64,000 nucleotides of DNA from Actinophytocola glycyrrhizae (GCF_042653545.1 NZ_JBHSIS010000017.1:1-64000), one strand, 5' to 3'. Numbered from the stretch's first letter, positions 41,701 through 50,598 are shown. The notes: generated by a model not told the origin, from the sequence alone. Translations and numbers: made by a program.

Positions 41701-44208
41701 GGCGGGCAGTTCGGTCCGCTCGGCGATGACCCTGCGCAGCACGTCCAGTGTCGAGGTGGCGGTGACCTCGTCGGCCGTCCTCGACTCTGGCACGGCTTCC
41801 GCCGTGGTGCCGGAGTCCATGATGACCGGCCGGATCACCCGGTCGGCGAACAGCGTGGTCGGGTCGACGTCGGCACCGAGCGCGTAGGCCGCGCCGGTGA
41901 CGGCCAGCAGTGGCGCCAGCGACGTGCTGTCGGTGTCCAGCGCGAGCACCGGCGTGCCGGGTGCTGCCCCGGCGACCAGTCCGGCGAGTGCCCGGCCGGG
42001 ACCGACCTCGATGGCGAGGTCCACGTCCGCGACCGCCTCGGCCGCCGCAGCACCGAAGCGCACCGGCCCGGTGACCTGGTCGGCCAGCAGCGCGCGCAGG
42101 TCGGTGCCGGGTGCCAGCCGCGTGCCGGTGACCGTGGACACCACCGGCCTGCGCAGCTCACCGAAGTCGAACTCCGGCAGGCGCGCGGCCAGCGCGTCGG
42201 CGGCGGGCCGCACCAGCGGGGAGTGGAAGGCGTGGGAGACGTCGAGCCGGGTCGCGGTCAGGCCGCCGGCGCGGGCCGCGGCGCTCACCGCGTCCACGTC
42301 CTCGGCCGGTCCGGCGATCACGGTCCGGTCCGGGCCGTCGTAGGCGGCGATCACCACGTCCCGGCCACCGGCGAGGGCTTCGACGGTCGCCGCGTCCGCG
42401 GACACACTCGCCATCGCGCCACCGGTCCGGCTCGCCCTGGCCATGACCTGGCCGCGGACGGCCGCGAGCCGCAGCAGGTCGCCGCCGTCCAGTGCGCCGC
42501 CCCACGACAGCGCGGTCAGCTCGCCGAGGCTGTGCCCGACCGCGACGTCCGCGTCGATGCCCAGCGTGTGCAGCACCCGCAGGCCCGCTATCGAACCCGC
42601 GACGACGAGCGGTTGCGCGAGCCCGGTGCCCACGCGGTCGCCGGGGGCTGGCACGGCGGCCATGTCGAACAGGTGCGCGGCAACGGCGAACCGGCGGCGC
42701 AGCGCGCCGCCCCCCTCACGGCCCGCGCCCTGGCCGGGGAACAGGTAGGCGATCCGGGGCTTGTTCGTGCGGTGGGCGAGGAACACGCCGTCGGCGGGGG
42801 AGAACAGTTCGGTGCGCCCGGCACCGAGTTCGTCGGCCACCCTGGACAGCCTGCGCGCGGCCTCGGCCGGGTCACCGGCGACGACCGCGGCGCGGAAGGC
42901 GCCGCCGCGCTGCTGGATGGCGAGCGTGCCGGCCAGGTCGGTGACCTCGGCGGTGGACAGCCCGGCCGCGAGTGCGGCCAGCCGCCGCACTCTGGCCAGC
43001 AGTTCCGCCGGGGAGTGCGCGTCGACCAGCAGCAGATCGGCGTCCTGCCTGCCCGTGACCAGCGCCGTGGTCCACCCGCCGATGCCGGTGCGGCGTTCGC
43101 GGCCGGGGGCCTCCTCGAGCGCGAGGTGGGTGTTGACGCCGCCGAAGCCCATCGCGGACACACCGGCCCGAACGGGCAGGTCGGCCGGCCACAGCGCGGC
43201 GTCGTCGGGCACGTACACCGCCGCGTCCGGCTGGGTCAGCTCGGCATGGGGGGCGTGGGTGCCGGTGGCGGGCGGGATCACCTGGTGGTGCACCGCGAGT
43301 GCCGCCTTGACCAGCCCGGCCACGCCCGCTGCCGCCCCGGTGTGGCCGATGTTGCCCTTGACCGTGCCGAGCGCGGCGGGCAGTGCGATCGGGTCGGCGT
43401 CGCGGCGGGCGCCGGAGAGCGCGTCGAGCTCCGCCGCGTCGACCGCGGTGGTGCCCGTGCCGTGCCCCTCGAAGTAGGAGACGGTGTCCACGCCGTAGCC
43501 CGCGCGCTCGTAGGCGCGGGCCAGTGCGAGCTGGTGACCGGCCGCGGTGGGGCGCGTCAGGCCGCCCCTGCCGTCCGCTGAGACGCCCCAGCCGGTGATC
43601 GTCGCGTAGATCCTGCAGTTGCGGGCGATCGCGTCGGTCTCGCGCATCAGCACGACCACCCCGCAGCCCTCACCTGGCCAGCCGGTCTCGTCGGCACCGG
43701 TCCACGCGGCCGGGTCGATGGACAGGTCGGCGCCGCCCGCGATGGCGACGTCCAGGTCGCCGACGGCGAGTGCCTTGATCGCGCTCACGACCGGCAGCAG
43801 GGAGGAACTCGCGCCGTCGACGGCGAACCCGCCACCCGCGAGGTCGAAGTGGTCGCAGACCCGGCCTGCGGTCGCGTTCGCCGGGCCGCCCGCCGGGTTG
43901 CTGCCGACGATCACGCCGGTCGTGCGGCGGGGGAGACCGTTGGCGTCGGGGTAGCCCGCGTCGGCCAGTGCGGCGGCGACGGTGTCCAGCATCAGCCAGT
44001 GAACGGGGCCCGCGGAGCGGTACGTGGTGCCCGGGATCCGGTGGGCGACCCGGTCGAACTCGTAGTCGCGCAACACCGCGGCCTTGCCGGCGTGGTGCTG
44101 CCGGAACGCCTTGCGGCCGGCGAGCACGTTCTCCCAGAGCTGTCCCGGGGAAGTCGCGTCCGGGTAACGCAGGCCGATGCCGACAATGGCGATCCGCTCG
44201 GTCTTCAC
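38749..44208 (-). CDS. Enediyne-type iterative PKS with altered KS domain
   Basis: 1819 residues from GTG 44208 (GAGGG 8 bases upstream). Domain order: KS 4-385, AT about 485-765 (Ser560 in GHSLGE, His662 in HAFHS), ACP about 815-895 (LHLSSI, Ser853), KR (TGGAKGITAE and a YATAND site), DH (DPYLSDHLVGGDLLFP), and C-terminal PPTase (ACDVEVV, then ATRIWGALECLRKAG). This is the PKSE order of CalE8 and SgcE. In the KS, His249 (EGHGTGT) and His289 (GNIGHT) remain, but the Cys motif DGACSSS is DGASSSL with Ser134 (codon 43807-43809). Known PKSEs have Cys near 211; about 77 residues before it and about 25 after it are missing in clean in-frame gaps. Malonyl condensation by this KS is doubtful. Confidence 0.95.
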   Translation of the reverse strand: MKTERIAIVGIGLRYPDATSPGQLWENVLAGRKAFRQHHAGKAAVLRDYEFDRVAHRIPGTTYRSAGPVHWLMLDTVAAALADAGYPDANGLPRRTTGVIVGSNPAGGPANATAGRVCDHFDLAGGGFAVDGASSSLLPVVSAIKALAVGDLDVAIAGGADLSIDPAAWTGADETGWPGEGCGVVVLMRETDAIARNCRIYATITGWGVSADGRGGLTRPTAAGHQLALARAYERAGYGVDTVSYFEGHGTGTTAVDAAELDALSGARRDADPIALPAALGTVKGNIGHTGAAAGVAGLVKAALAVHHQVIPPATGTHAPHAELTQPDAAVYVPDDAALWPADLPVRAGVSAMGFGGVNTHLALEEAPGRERRTGIGGWTTALVTGRQDADLLLVDAHSPAELLARVRRLAALAAGLSTAEVTDLAGTLAIQQRGGAFRAAVVAGDPAEAARRLSRVADELGAGRTELFSPADGVFLAHRTNKPRIAYLFPGQGAGREGGGALRRRFAVAAHLFDMAAVPAPGDRVGTGLAQPLVVAGSIAGLRVLHTLGIDADVAVGHSLGELTALSWGGALDGGDLLRLAAVRGQVMARASRTGGAMASVSADAATVEALAGGRDVVIAAYDGPDRTVIAGPAEDVDAVSAAARAGGLTATRLDVSHAFHSPLVRPAADALAARLPEFDFGELRRPVVSTVTGTRLAPGTDLRALLADQVTGPVRFGAAAAEAVADVDLAIEVGPGRALAGLVAGAAPGTPVLALDTDSTSLAPLLAVTGAAYALGADVDPTTLFADRVIRPVIMDSGTTAEAVPESRTADEVTATSTLDVLRRVIAERTELPAETLTARTHPLDDLHLSSIAVGQLVNTAVQELGRPALTATTSFAVATLGELADLIDQLDETALDGVLSGEVPGYAPWVRPFSVEYVPAERPSLGIGIDRLGPWKLRAPAGHPFAERLRAALAGAAVGEGVLLCLPASGEEHAELVLRAGRAAAMAGQDTRFVVVQQGFGAAGLARTLHLEYPSVRTTVIGLADATPTTPEAVDVAVNNVLGDVVETIGYSEVRYLADGTRTVPMLRAVPGLGPDGPDAAATPLGADDVLLVTGGAKGITAECALAAAQDSGAALALVGRADPTADDEVSANLARMVAAGVRVRYERADVTVAEEVGAAVARIEAAFGPVTAVLHGAGSHEPAALENLTAEQMRGTIAPKVDGLRTVLDAVGEDNVRLLVTFGSIVGRAGLRGSAHYATANDWLTELTVDFGRRHPDARALAIEWSVWSGTGMGEKLGVVEALMREGVTPISLEDGLAVLRRALADAAAPPVLVVSGRTAALPTITYDRRALPQTRFLDRVLVQYPGVELVTEVALAQDSDPYLSDHLVGGDLLFPAVLGMEAMTQVATALSGATAPPLLEDMEFLRPIVVRPGGSTRIRVLALTRNAGSVAVAVRSEETGFATDHFRALVRFTGQEPTVPPPAVPTGLPSVAVDPVTDLYGGILFQGKRFQRLLSYRKVAARRVVAEVATTPQASWFGAFHDQDRVLADPGTRDAVIHSIQCCVPGETLLPARVERLYPADPAGRDPEVVVVDARERERDGDLHVFDVDVLTPSGDRVERWEGLTLCATGTRGDAGPWVPALLGPQLERVTEAVLGATTKVVVEPDPVTGLMEPADRLAQIELAASRALDRRAGVRHGTDGRLAIEGGTVSASHGAGLTVVAVGTGRLACDVEVVTERTEEDWDMLLSARHRSVREQVATEADESAAVAATRIWGALECLRKAGMPSRSLIFDRVTPEGRVVLADGETRIVTWVTTVNDIPDQVVFTVLSGREN

Positions 44209-44500
44209 GTTCACCGCCCTCACGGTCAGGCAGAAAGTGGCACACGAAGCCACACGGTGCTGGTCACCACCCGACTGACGGTTTCCAGCATGCAATGCGA
44301 TCACTGAACCGAGCTACTCTCCTTGTGCTGTAGCAGGAGGTAGGGGCACCTGTGCGGCCCGTTCCCGCTTTCGACCACTCTCAGACTGCGGTGCGGCCAC
44401 TAATCGCCGAATTCGTCGCCGCAGGCGCATTCCAGAATATTCGTGTGCGCTGTTCCCGGCCTTACGCTGCACTGAGGCGCACCGGTGAAATGAGCGAACC
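44209..44500. promoter_or_regulatory. Divergent promoter region of PKSE and SARP
   Basis: 292 bases between the outward-facing PKSE and SARP genes. CAGGAGGTAGG near 44333 looks like a ribosome site without a following gene. No clear heptamer direct repeats could be fixed. Expression of both arms of the locus probably starts here. Confidence 0.5.
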
Positions 44501-45328
44501 ATGCGAGCTGAAATCAATGTGCTGGGGACATTCGAGGCCACCATCGACGGTGTTTCCATCGTGCCGACGGCAGCCAAACCACGCCACTTACTGGCTGTGC
44601 TCTCGCTCAACGTCGGCAGGGTGGTCACCGCGGGTGCGCTCATCGAGGAGTTGTGGGGCGATGGCGCGCCACGCAGCGCGCACAGCACTCTGCAGACCTA
44701 TGTGATGCAACTGCGGAAGGTCATCGCCGACGCGATGCCCGACGCGGACAAGCTGGCGTGCCGGCGGGTACTGGAGACCAGGCAGACGGGGTACGTGCTG
44801 CGGCTGGACCAGGACGTGCTGGACGTCGACCGGTATCTGCGGCGGGCCGCGGCCGGCCGCACGGCAGGCACGGCGGGTGACTACGAGGCCGCGGAACGGC
44901 TGCTCCGTCAGGCGTTGTCGGTGTGGCGCGGGCCGCTGCTCGTGGACGTGTCGATCGGACCGCACCTGGAGATCGAGGCGACCCGGTTGTCCGAGAGCAG
45001 GCTGGTCGACCTGGCCCTGCGCATGGACGCCGACCTCTACCTCGGCCGCCACCACCAGCTGCTCGGCGATCTCGCCGCACTGTGCGCGCGGCACCCGCAC
45101 ATGGAGAACTTCCGTGCGCAGTACATGCTCGCGCTGTACCGCTGCGGGCGGCCGGGGCAGGCGCTCGAGGTCTACCACGAGATGTGGACGACCATCCGGG
45201 ACCAGTTCGGCGTCGACCCGTCACCCCGGCTGCGCATGCTGCACCAGGCGATGCTCGCGGGCGACCCCGCCATCGAGGACCCGAAGTTCGTGGTGCAGAA
45301 GTGGGGCTCGTATGCCGCTGCCCGCTGA
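44501..45328 (+). CDS. SARP activator (TTA-containing) next to the PKSE
   Basis: 275 residues: winged helix 1-95 (MRAEINVLGTFEATIDGVSIVPTAAKPRHLL) and BTAD 100-260. A TTA codon encodes Leu in PRHLLAVL (44588-44590), which in Streptomyces would place it under bldA control. It is divergent from the PKSE and 98 bases before DUF1702, so it is the best candidate activator of the enediyne-like genes. It resembles the SARP at 52893-53696 closely at the N-terminus (MR-EINVLG, SIVPTA-KP), suggesting duplication within the locus. Confidence 0.92.
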   Translation: MRAEINVLGTFEATIDGVSIVPTAAKPRHLLAVLSLNVGRVVTAGALIEELWGDGAPRSAHSTLQTYVMQLRKVIADAMPDADKLACRRVLETRQTGYVLRLDQDVLDVDRYLRRAAAGRTAGTAGDYEAAERLLRQALSVWRGPLLVDVSIGPHLEIEATRLSESRLVDLALRMDADLYLGRHHQLLGDLAALCARHPHMENFRAQYMLALYRCGRPGQALEVYHEMWTTIRDQFGVDPSPRLRMLHQAMLAGDPAIEDPKFVVQKWGSYAAAR

Positions 45329-45426
45329 CGTCCGTCCCCGGGTCGCGGCCACGCGGGTGGCACCGCCACCGCGGTACCCGCTCGCGCTCTGAGCCTGGCA
45401 CAAGAAAACAAATCAGGAGGACCGAC

Positions 45427-46428
45427 ATGCCCGCGATCCTGGGTACGTTGCGCAGACTGGTGCTGACGCCGAAGCTGCGTGCGGTGACGTTCGCCGAACG
45501 CGGTTTCCCCGGTGCGAGCTCACCGGCGGCGGAGCACCTCGAGTCGATCCCGCAGTCGGTGATCTGCGGGTTCGAGTGGGGGATCGAGCACCGCGCGCTC
45601 TGGGACGTCGAGCGGCGGCTCGCGACCGTCTCGCCGGACCTGCGCGGGTTCGCCTACGAGGGCGCGGCCATGGCCTTCGCCGTGCGGGACGCGATGGCGG
45701 GTGGCAGGGGCACCAGGACCAAGCAACTCCTCGAAGGGCCCGGCCTGCCGCACATCTTCCTCACCTACATCGGGATCGGCTTCGCGATGGCGCGGCTGCC
45801 GAGGGTCCTGTGGCGCGGGATCATGCCCGACCTGGCGGGCGTGCCGTTCTTCCCGACGATGAGCTGGCTCGCCGTCGACGGGTACGGGTTCGACCGGGCC
45901 TACTTCCACACCCGCCACGTGATCGACGAGCAGCGGCCGTTCAAGCCCTACCCGTGGGCGGGCCGGGCCGACTACTTCCCCCGTGCGGCGGACCAGGGGG
46001 TCGGGCGCGCGCTGTGGTTCATCCACGGCGCACGGCCGGCGGAGGTCACGGCCGCGGTGAACGCGTTCCCCGAACAGCGGCGGGCCGATCTGTGGAGCGG
46101 TGTCGGGCTCGCGGCCACGTTCGCGGGCGGCTGCTCCGACGTGGGTCTCGCCGACCTGTCGGTCGCGGCGGGCCGGTACGCGGACGAGGTCGCGCTCGGC
46201 GCGGTGTTCGCGGGCACCGCGCGCCTGGCGGCGGGGCACGTGCCGGAGCACAGCGCGCTCGGCGTCGAGGTGCTCACCGGTCGCTCGGTCCAGGACGCGG
46301 TCACCGTCGCGGCCACCACCGCGGTCGAGCACGGCGACGCCGTCGCGGAGTCCGGGCCGCCCGCCTACGAGGTGTGGCGCGCGCGGATCAGGGAGCAGTT
46401 GCGGGGCCCGGTCGCGAAGGCGGCGTAG
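45427..46428 (+). CDS. DUF1702 protein, E4/UnbL-like
   Basis: 333 residues from ATG 45427 (CAGGAGG upstream). Segments such as FAYEGAAMAFAVRDAM, YIGIGFAMARLPR, DGYGFDRAYFHT, RALWFIHGA and FAGGCSDVGL match DUF1702, the E4/UnbL proteins found together with PKSE in enediyne clusters. Their biochemical role is unknown. Normally E3 (UnbV) and E5 (UnbU) accompany E4; neither is in the window. Transcribed with the SARP, it ends at a strong hairpin. Its presence beside PKSE and E10 makes the enediyne relationship firm. Confidence 0.92.
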   Translation: MPAILGTLRRLVLTPKLRAVTFAERGFPGASSPAAEHLESIPQSVICGFEWGIEHRALWDVERRLATVSPDLRGFAYEGAAMAFAVRDAMAGGRGTRTKQLLEGPGLPHIFLTYIGIGFAMARLPRVLWRGIMPDLAGVPFFPTMSWLAVDGYGFDRAYFHTRHVIDEQRPFKPYPWAGRADYFPRAADQGVGRALWFIHGARPAEVTAAVNAFPEQRRADLWSGVGLAATFAGGCSDVGLADLSVAAGRYADEVALGAVFAGTARLAAGHVPEHSALGVEVLTGRSVQDAVTVAATTAVEHGDAVAESGPPAYEVWRARIREQLRGPVAKAA

Positions 46429-46579
46429 ACCAGTCCGCCTCCCCGAGTTCGAAGGTGTTGGTCCCAGCCCGGCGACACCCACGGCCCGGGGCGGTGCCGT
46501 CACGTTCCCCTGCGGGTGACTGCTGATCAGGCCAAGACTTCGCACGAAGTCCAACAGGACACGCTCTACCACAGCGAAA

Positions 46580-46607
46580 CCCCGTTCGGCACCGGTGCCG
46601 AACGGGG
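46580..46607. terminator. Bidirectional terminator
   Basis: CCCCGTTCGGCACC and GGTGCCGAACGGGG form a perfect 28-base palindrome between the convergent DUF1702 and AraC genes, followed on the plus strand by CCTGTTCTTCTCT. Confidence 0.8.
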
Positions 46608-46627
46608 CCTGTTCTTCTCTCCGTTGG

Positions 46628-47434
46628 TCAGGCTCCCGGCAGGGCGGCTTCCTCAGCCCCACCGGGAACCCGTGCCCGGTCGGCCCACATGGTCTCGTCG
46701 AGCTGGGCCAGCAACGCGGGAGGGTCGAAGATCAGGCGCGGCCGCAGCCACACGTCGATCGGCCGCACGGGCTTGCCGGCGGCCACCGGGATCGGGCCGA
46801 GCGCGCCGACGTACACCTCGCCCCGCGCGCCATCCGGCGTGCCGTTCGCGACGTCCATGGTCCGCGCGAGCACGTGCCACGTGCCGTCCGGGACGTCGGC
46901 GAGGACGAACTCGCCGGACGCGGGCAGTGTCGTGTGCCGCACCGGGATGCCCTGCGCGATCCGGTCCGGGAACAGGCCGACGACGATGTGGCCCGGCCTG
47001 CATTCGGCCGGATGGTGCACGTGGCCGCGCACCACCGGGTGCTCGCCGTGACCGGGCCAGCCTGCGGGCAGTGGCTCGTCGAGCGGGGCGACGTAACCAC
47101 CGAACTGCCGGTAGGACGTGGGGGAGACGCCGACGCTCATGCGGAACCGGGAGCTGAACGTGCCGATGCTGTTGTAGCCGACGAGGTGGCTGATGTCCGC
47201 CACGGTCAGCGAGCTCGTGAGCAGGAGCCGCTTGGCCTCCTGCAGACGCAGCGCGGACAGGAACCGGCCCGGCGAGATACCGGTCACCCGCTGAAACATG
47301 CGGGAGAAGTGGAACTTGCTGAACATGGCCGTGCGGGCCATGTCGTCGATGGTGATCGGTTCTCCTAAATTGTCCTGCATCGCGCGGATCACGCGCTCCA
47401 CCGCTTTGAAGATGAAATCGTCCATTGCTGGCAC
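46628..47434 (-). CDS. AraC-family regulator
   Basis: 268 residues. The DNA-binding domain is at the N-terminus (residues 5-105): IRAMQDNLGEPITIDDMARTAMFSKFHFSRMFQ and SISHLVGYNSIGTFSSRFR-type second helix-turn-helix. The C-terminal 150 residues (PVVRGHVHHPAE, LADVPDGTWHVLA) form an unidentified beta-rich ligand domain. This inverted order (HTH first) is seen in some actinobacterial AraC proteins. It is divergent from the DUF5987/GMC operon and may regulate it. The start may be nine bases downstream (MDDF). Confidence 0.9.
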   Translation of the reverse strand: MPAMDDFIFKAVERVIRAMQDNLGEPITIDDMARTAMFSKFHFSRMFQRVTGISPGRFLSALRLQEAKRLLLTSSLTVADISHLVGYNSIGTFSSRFRMSVGVSPTSYRQFGGYVAPLDEPLPAGWPGHGEHPVVRGHVHHPAECRPGHIVVGLFPDRIAQGIPVRHTTLPASGEFVLADVPDGTWHVLARTMDVANGTPDGARGEVYVGALGPIPVAAGKPVRPIDVWLRPRLIFDPPALLAQLDETMWADRARVPGGAEEAALPGA

Positions 47435-47724
47435 CGATCGAGTGAAGGATTGTCACGCTGTTTCGTATGAAATCGACCGTAAGGTGGTGGAAATTTGCTG
47501 GCAACCACAGTCCCTTCTGGCTCCATGGTTGGACTATCGGCGACTCAAGAGCGCTCGACGTTGGCTCAAGTAACGGCAGGTATCGCAGGTGGGGCGCGGT
47601 GCGGGCGCGCGAGGTGTGGGCACGACAGGAGATGCGGCGACCGCGGCCGGTCAACCAGACTCAGTGGCGGCCGGAATGGTTTCGACCCCTATTTTTCCGG
47701 CCTGCGGCACAGACAGGAGGAGCC
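47435..47724. promoter_or_regulatory. Divergent promoter region of AraC and DUF5987 genes
   Basis: 290 bases with relatively AT-rich parts (TGTCACGCTGTTTCGTATGAAATC). It should contain the promoter of the oxidoreductase operon and an AraC site. No short gene is seen. Confidence 0.4.
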
Positions 47725-48294
47725 GTGGGAGCAGGCGCCGAATTCGACGACCAGGCCCGGACAAGCACCCTTGAGGCATTCGCGGACACAATCGTTCCCG
47801 GCGTCAAACGCAGCCCGGACGATCGCGCGATCGCCGGTGTGTGCGACGACGCGGGTGCGGTCGAGGCGGGTGCACTCGAACTGCTGCACGACCCCGCGAC
47901 CGGGATCACCGAGGGGCTCGGCCCCCTCGCGCAGGCGCTCAACGGGCACGCGGCGGCGTACGCGCAGGAGCACGGGCGCACCCTCGACGACGGCGTACCC
48001 GCGTTCGTCGCGCTGGACTACGAGGACCGGGTCGCGGTGGTGGATCTGCTGACCACACCGGGCCACCCGGAGCAGAGCGGCTGGGTGCTGCTCTCCATGT
48101 TCAGCAACATGGCCTACGACAGCGCGGCGCACCGCAGCACCGGCGAGGCCATCGCCGACGGCCACCCCGGCCTGATCGCCATGGGCTTCGCGAAGCCCGA
48201 CAGCGACGGGCTGTGGCGGTTCCCCGACTTCAGCTATGGCCAGGAACTGGCCAAACGGCACCCCAACACAACCGAATCCGGGAGCCCGGCATGA
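47725..48294 (+). CDS. DUF5987 protein, possible GMC oxidase partner (E8-like)
   Basis: 189 residues from GTG 47725 (AGGAGG upstream). TLEAFADTIVPGVKRSPDDRAIAGVCDDAGAVEAG, then a helical middle and SFGQ-like end (FPDFSYGQELAKRHPN) match DUF5987. Such proteins resemble gluconate 2-dehydrogenase subunit 3 and are encoded before GMC oxidoreductases. The next gene overlaps by ATGA. In nine-membered enediyne clusters a similar-sized unknown protein (E8) sits next to an oxidoreductase (E9); I infer that this is the same pair, without an alignment to prove it. Confidence 0.8.
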   Translation: MGAGAEFDDQARTSTLEAFADTIVPGVKRSPDDRAIAGVCDDAGAVEAGALELLHDPATGITEGLGPLAQALNGHAAAYAQEHGRTLDDGVPAFVALDYEDRVAVVDLLTTPGHPEQSGWVLLSMFSNMAYDSAAHRSTGEAIADGHPGLIAMGFAKPDSDGLWRFPDFSYGQELAKRHPNTTESGSPA

Positions 48295-49925
48295 GTGCGG
48301 TCGAGACCACCGACGTCCTGGTCGTCGGCAGCGGGTTCGGCGGGTCCATCGCGGCATACCACCTCGCGGCCGGCGGCGCGAAGGTCGTCGTGCTGGAACG
48401 TGGGCCCTGGTTGGAGGGCAAGGACTTCGATCACGACTACCTCCTCGGCAAGTCCTACACCCGGGTGTTCGACTTCGTCGCAGGGGACGGGATGAGCGTC
48501 CTCGGCGGGAACTGCGTCGGGGGCGGCAGCGTCGTCTACTTCGCCGCGCTGCCGAGGGCCCCCCGGTACGTCTTCGAGAAGCAGGGGTCGATCGGCCGCC
48601 GCATCTGGCCGGCCGCGCTCACTCGCGACTCGCTCGACCCCTGGTACGACCGGGTGTCCGAGGTGCTGCCGGTGAGCCAGCAGGACTGGAGCGACATCAG
48701 CTACGCGGGCGGGCTGTGGGCCGCGGCGTGCCACCACTCGGGCCACACCGCGAACCCGGTCCCGGTCGGCATCGACACCGCCAAATGCACCAACTGCAAC
48801 TGGATGATGGCGGGCTGCCGGTTCGACGCGAAGCGCTCGATGCTGCTCAACTACCTGCCCGCCGCCCTCGCGCACGGCACGGAGATCCGGCCGCTGCACG
48901 AGGTCCAGAAGATCACGCGCACCGAGGACGGCGACTACCGCGTCCACTACAACAACATCGACGACGTCGACTACCGGGTCGCGACCGGCAGCGGCGTGAT
49001 CGAGGCGAAGATCGTCGTCCTCGCGGCGGGTTCGGCCGCCACCCCGGTGATCCTCCAGCGCTCCGAGGAGACGCTCGGGAAGATGCCGCACGGCGTCGGC
49101 CGTTACTTCTCCGGCAACGGCGAGCGCCTGAACACCGCGATCATCAACGAGGAACGCGTCGGTGAGGTGCTCGGCCTGCGCAGGCCGAACGGCGCGGTGT
49201 ACGAGGCCAACCAGATCGGCAAGGGCCCGGTCGTCGCCTGCTGGGACAACATCGACGGCGACAAGCCCGAGTACTCCCGCTTCTCCATGGAGCAGCTCTA
49301 CTTCCCGCCCGGCCTCGGCACGATCCTCGCGCAGGTGCCGGGCAAGTCCGGACCGGCCTGGTTCGGCAAGGAGAAGAAGGAGATGCTCAAGCGCTGGAAG
49401 TCGTGGCTGACCATCTTCCTCATGACCGAGGACGACAACGAGGGCGTCTTCGGCCCGCCGCCGCCCACCGGCAACGCCTACCGGATCTCCCAGCAGATGC
49501 TCGGCAAGGGCCCGCTGCGCTACGACCCGACGCCGAACACGCTGCGTGGCTGGGCGGAGGCCGACGCAGCGGCGAAGGAGATCCTCGAGAAGGACGGTCT
49601 CGCCACGGTGGCGCCGTGGACGAACGACCTGGTGGGTGCCTACACGGTGCACCCGCTGTCGTCCTGCCGGATCGGCGACGACCCGGCGACTTCCGCACTG
49701 GACGACCGCCACGAGTTGCGTGGCCACCCCGGCATCTTCGTCACCGACGGTTCCGCCGTGCCAAGCGCGCTGACCGTGAACCCCGCGCTCACGATCGCCG
49801 CGCTCGCGGAGCGCGCGATACCCGGCATCGTGCGGGCGGCCAGGGACCGTGGTGTCGATGTCACCTACGGGGCACCGCTGCCCACGGCGGCGAACACCAG
49901 GCCCGTGACCGGTTCGGCGGCATGA
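48291..49925 (+). CDS. GMC-family flavin oxidoreductase (cholesterol-oxidase type)
   Basis: 544 residues. FAD motif VVGSGFGGSIAAYHLAAGG near 12-30; GMC signature GGNCVGGGSVVYFAAL; Cys-rich segment KCTNCNWMMAGCRFDAK typical of cholesterol-oxidase-like members; C-terminal HPLSSCRIGDDP with the catalytic His and VNPALTIAALAERA. Such enzymes oxidise alcohols or saturated C-C positions with O2 or another acceptor. ATGA overlap with DUF5987 indicates a functional complex. In the enediyne context it would act on the polyene core or later intermediates (inference from the E9 position). All catalytic motifs look complete. Confidence 0.92.
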   Translation: MSAVETTDVLVVGSGFGGSIAAYHLAAGGAKVVVLERGPWLEGKDFDHDYLLGKSYTRVFDFVAGDGMSVLGGNCVGGGSVVYFAALPRAPRYVFEKQGSIGRRIWPAALTRDSLDPWYDRVSEVLPVSQQDWSDISYAGGLWAAACHHSGHTANPVPVGIDTAKCTNCNWMMAGCRFDAKRSMLLNYLPAALAHGTEIRPLHEVQKITRTEDGDYRVHYNNIDDVDYRVATGSGVIEAKIVVLAAGSAATPVILQRSEETLGKMPHGVGRYFSGNGERLNTAIINEERVGEVLGLRRPNGAVYEANQIGKGPVVACWDNIDGDKPEYSRFSMEQLYFPPGLGTILAQVPGKSGPAWFGKEKKEMLKRWKSWLTIFLMTEDDNEGVFGPPPPTGNAYRISQQMLGKGPLRYDPTPNTLRGWAEADAAAKEILEKDGLATVAPWTNDLVGAYTVHPLSSCRIGDDPATSALDDRHELRGHPGIFVTDGSAVPSALTVNPALTIAALAERAIPGIVRAARDRGVDVTYGAPLPTAANTRPVTGSAA

Positions 49926-50049
49926 CCGTCCTCCTTGAGTCCTCTGTGGACTGATCGGAGTATTGAGCGGGGTCGGGCGGTGTGTCACGCTGACGATGCG
50001 GAAGCGTCCGCCGGCGTATTGCCTGACAGTGTCTGGGAGGTCTGTGTTC

Positions 50050-50598
50050 ATGTCGTCTCTCGAGGTTCCAGGGTTGGACGTGGCGGGGCGGGTCCGCGCG
50101 CGTGACATCCAGATGGCGGGGGTCGCCGACGTGCGCCGCCGGGTGCTGATGGTCTCGGGGGCCATCGACGTCGTGGACTACGACGTGTCGGTGTCCATCA
50201 ACCTGCCGGAGCCGGGGCGCTGGCAGATCATCAAGTCGGAGACCAACCTCACCGACCAGACCTGGGTCGCCATGCAGGTCACGACCGACGAGGACACGCA
50301 CTTCGTCGAGGACGGCGACGCGCTGGTGATGTCCCGCCAGTTCACGAAGTCCTTCCTCACCCCGGACATGCGGCGGCTGACGTTCTTCGACGGCGAGGTC
50401 CGGCCCGGCGAGGCCGTCCTCAAGGTCTTCGAGATCGAGACCGAGGCGCGGCGGCCCGCGTACGCGCACGCCAGGTACAGCCCGGTCTCCTCGGACAGCG
50501 CGGAGCGGTCCGAGGAGCTGTTGCAGCAGATGGTCACCGACGGCATGCCGCAACGGCCGACCATCGAGGTGATCGTCCCGGTCACGGTCATCGGGTGA
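50050..50598 (+). CDS. DUF6423 protein
   Basis: 182 residues from ATG 50050 (GGGAGG upstream). It has an all-beta look (VLMVSGAIDVVDYDVSVSINLPEPGRWQI, THFVEDGDALVMSRQFT) with a conserved-looking SDSAERSEELL helix near the end. I place it in DUF6423 from memory of proteins in enediyne-like clusters; no function is known. It begins a second transcript block after a 124-base gap and overlaps the flavoprotein gene by GTGA. Confidence 0.65.
   Translation: MSSLEVPGLDVAGRVRARDIQMAGVADVRRRVLMVSGAIDVVDYDVSVSINLPEPGRWQIIKSETNLTDQTWVAMQVTTDEDTHFVEDGDALVMSRQFTKSFLTPDMRRLTFFDGEVRPGEAVLKVFEIETEARRPAYAHARYSPVSSDSAERSEELLQQMVTDGMPQRPTIEVIVPVTVIG

Noticed and set aside
39163..43581. 1472-codon open frame opposite the PKSE
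   Set aside because: It is antisense to the PKSE; its Gln/Arg/Gly-rich sequence has no domain signatures and follows from high GC at third positions of the real gene.
43580..44208. KS gaps as frameshift or assembly error
   Set aside because: The gaps are in frame, separate, and surrounded by well-conserved KS segments, so a simple sequencing error is unlikely, although resequencing would be decisive.
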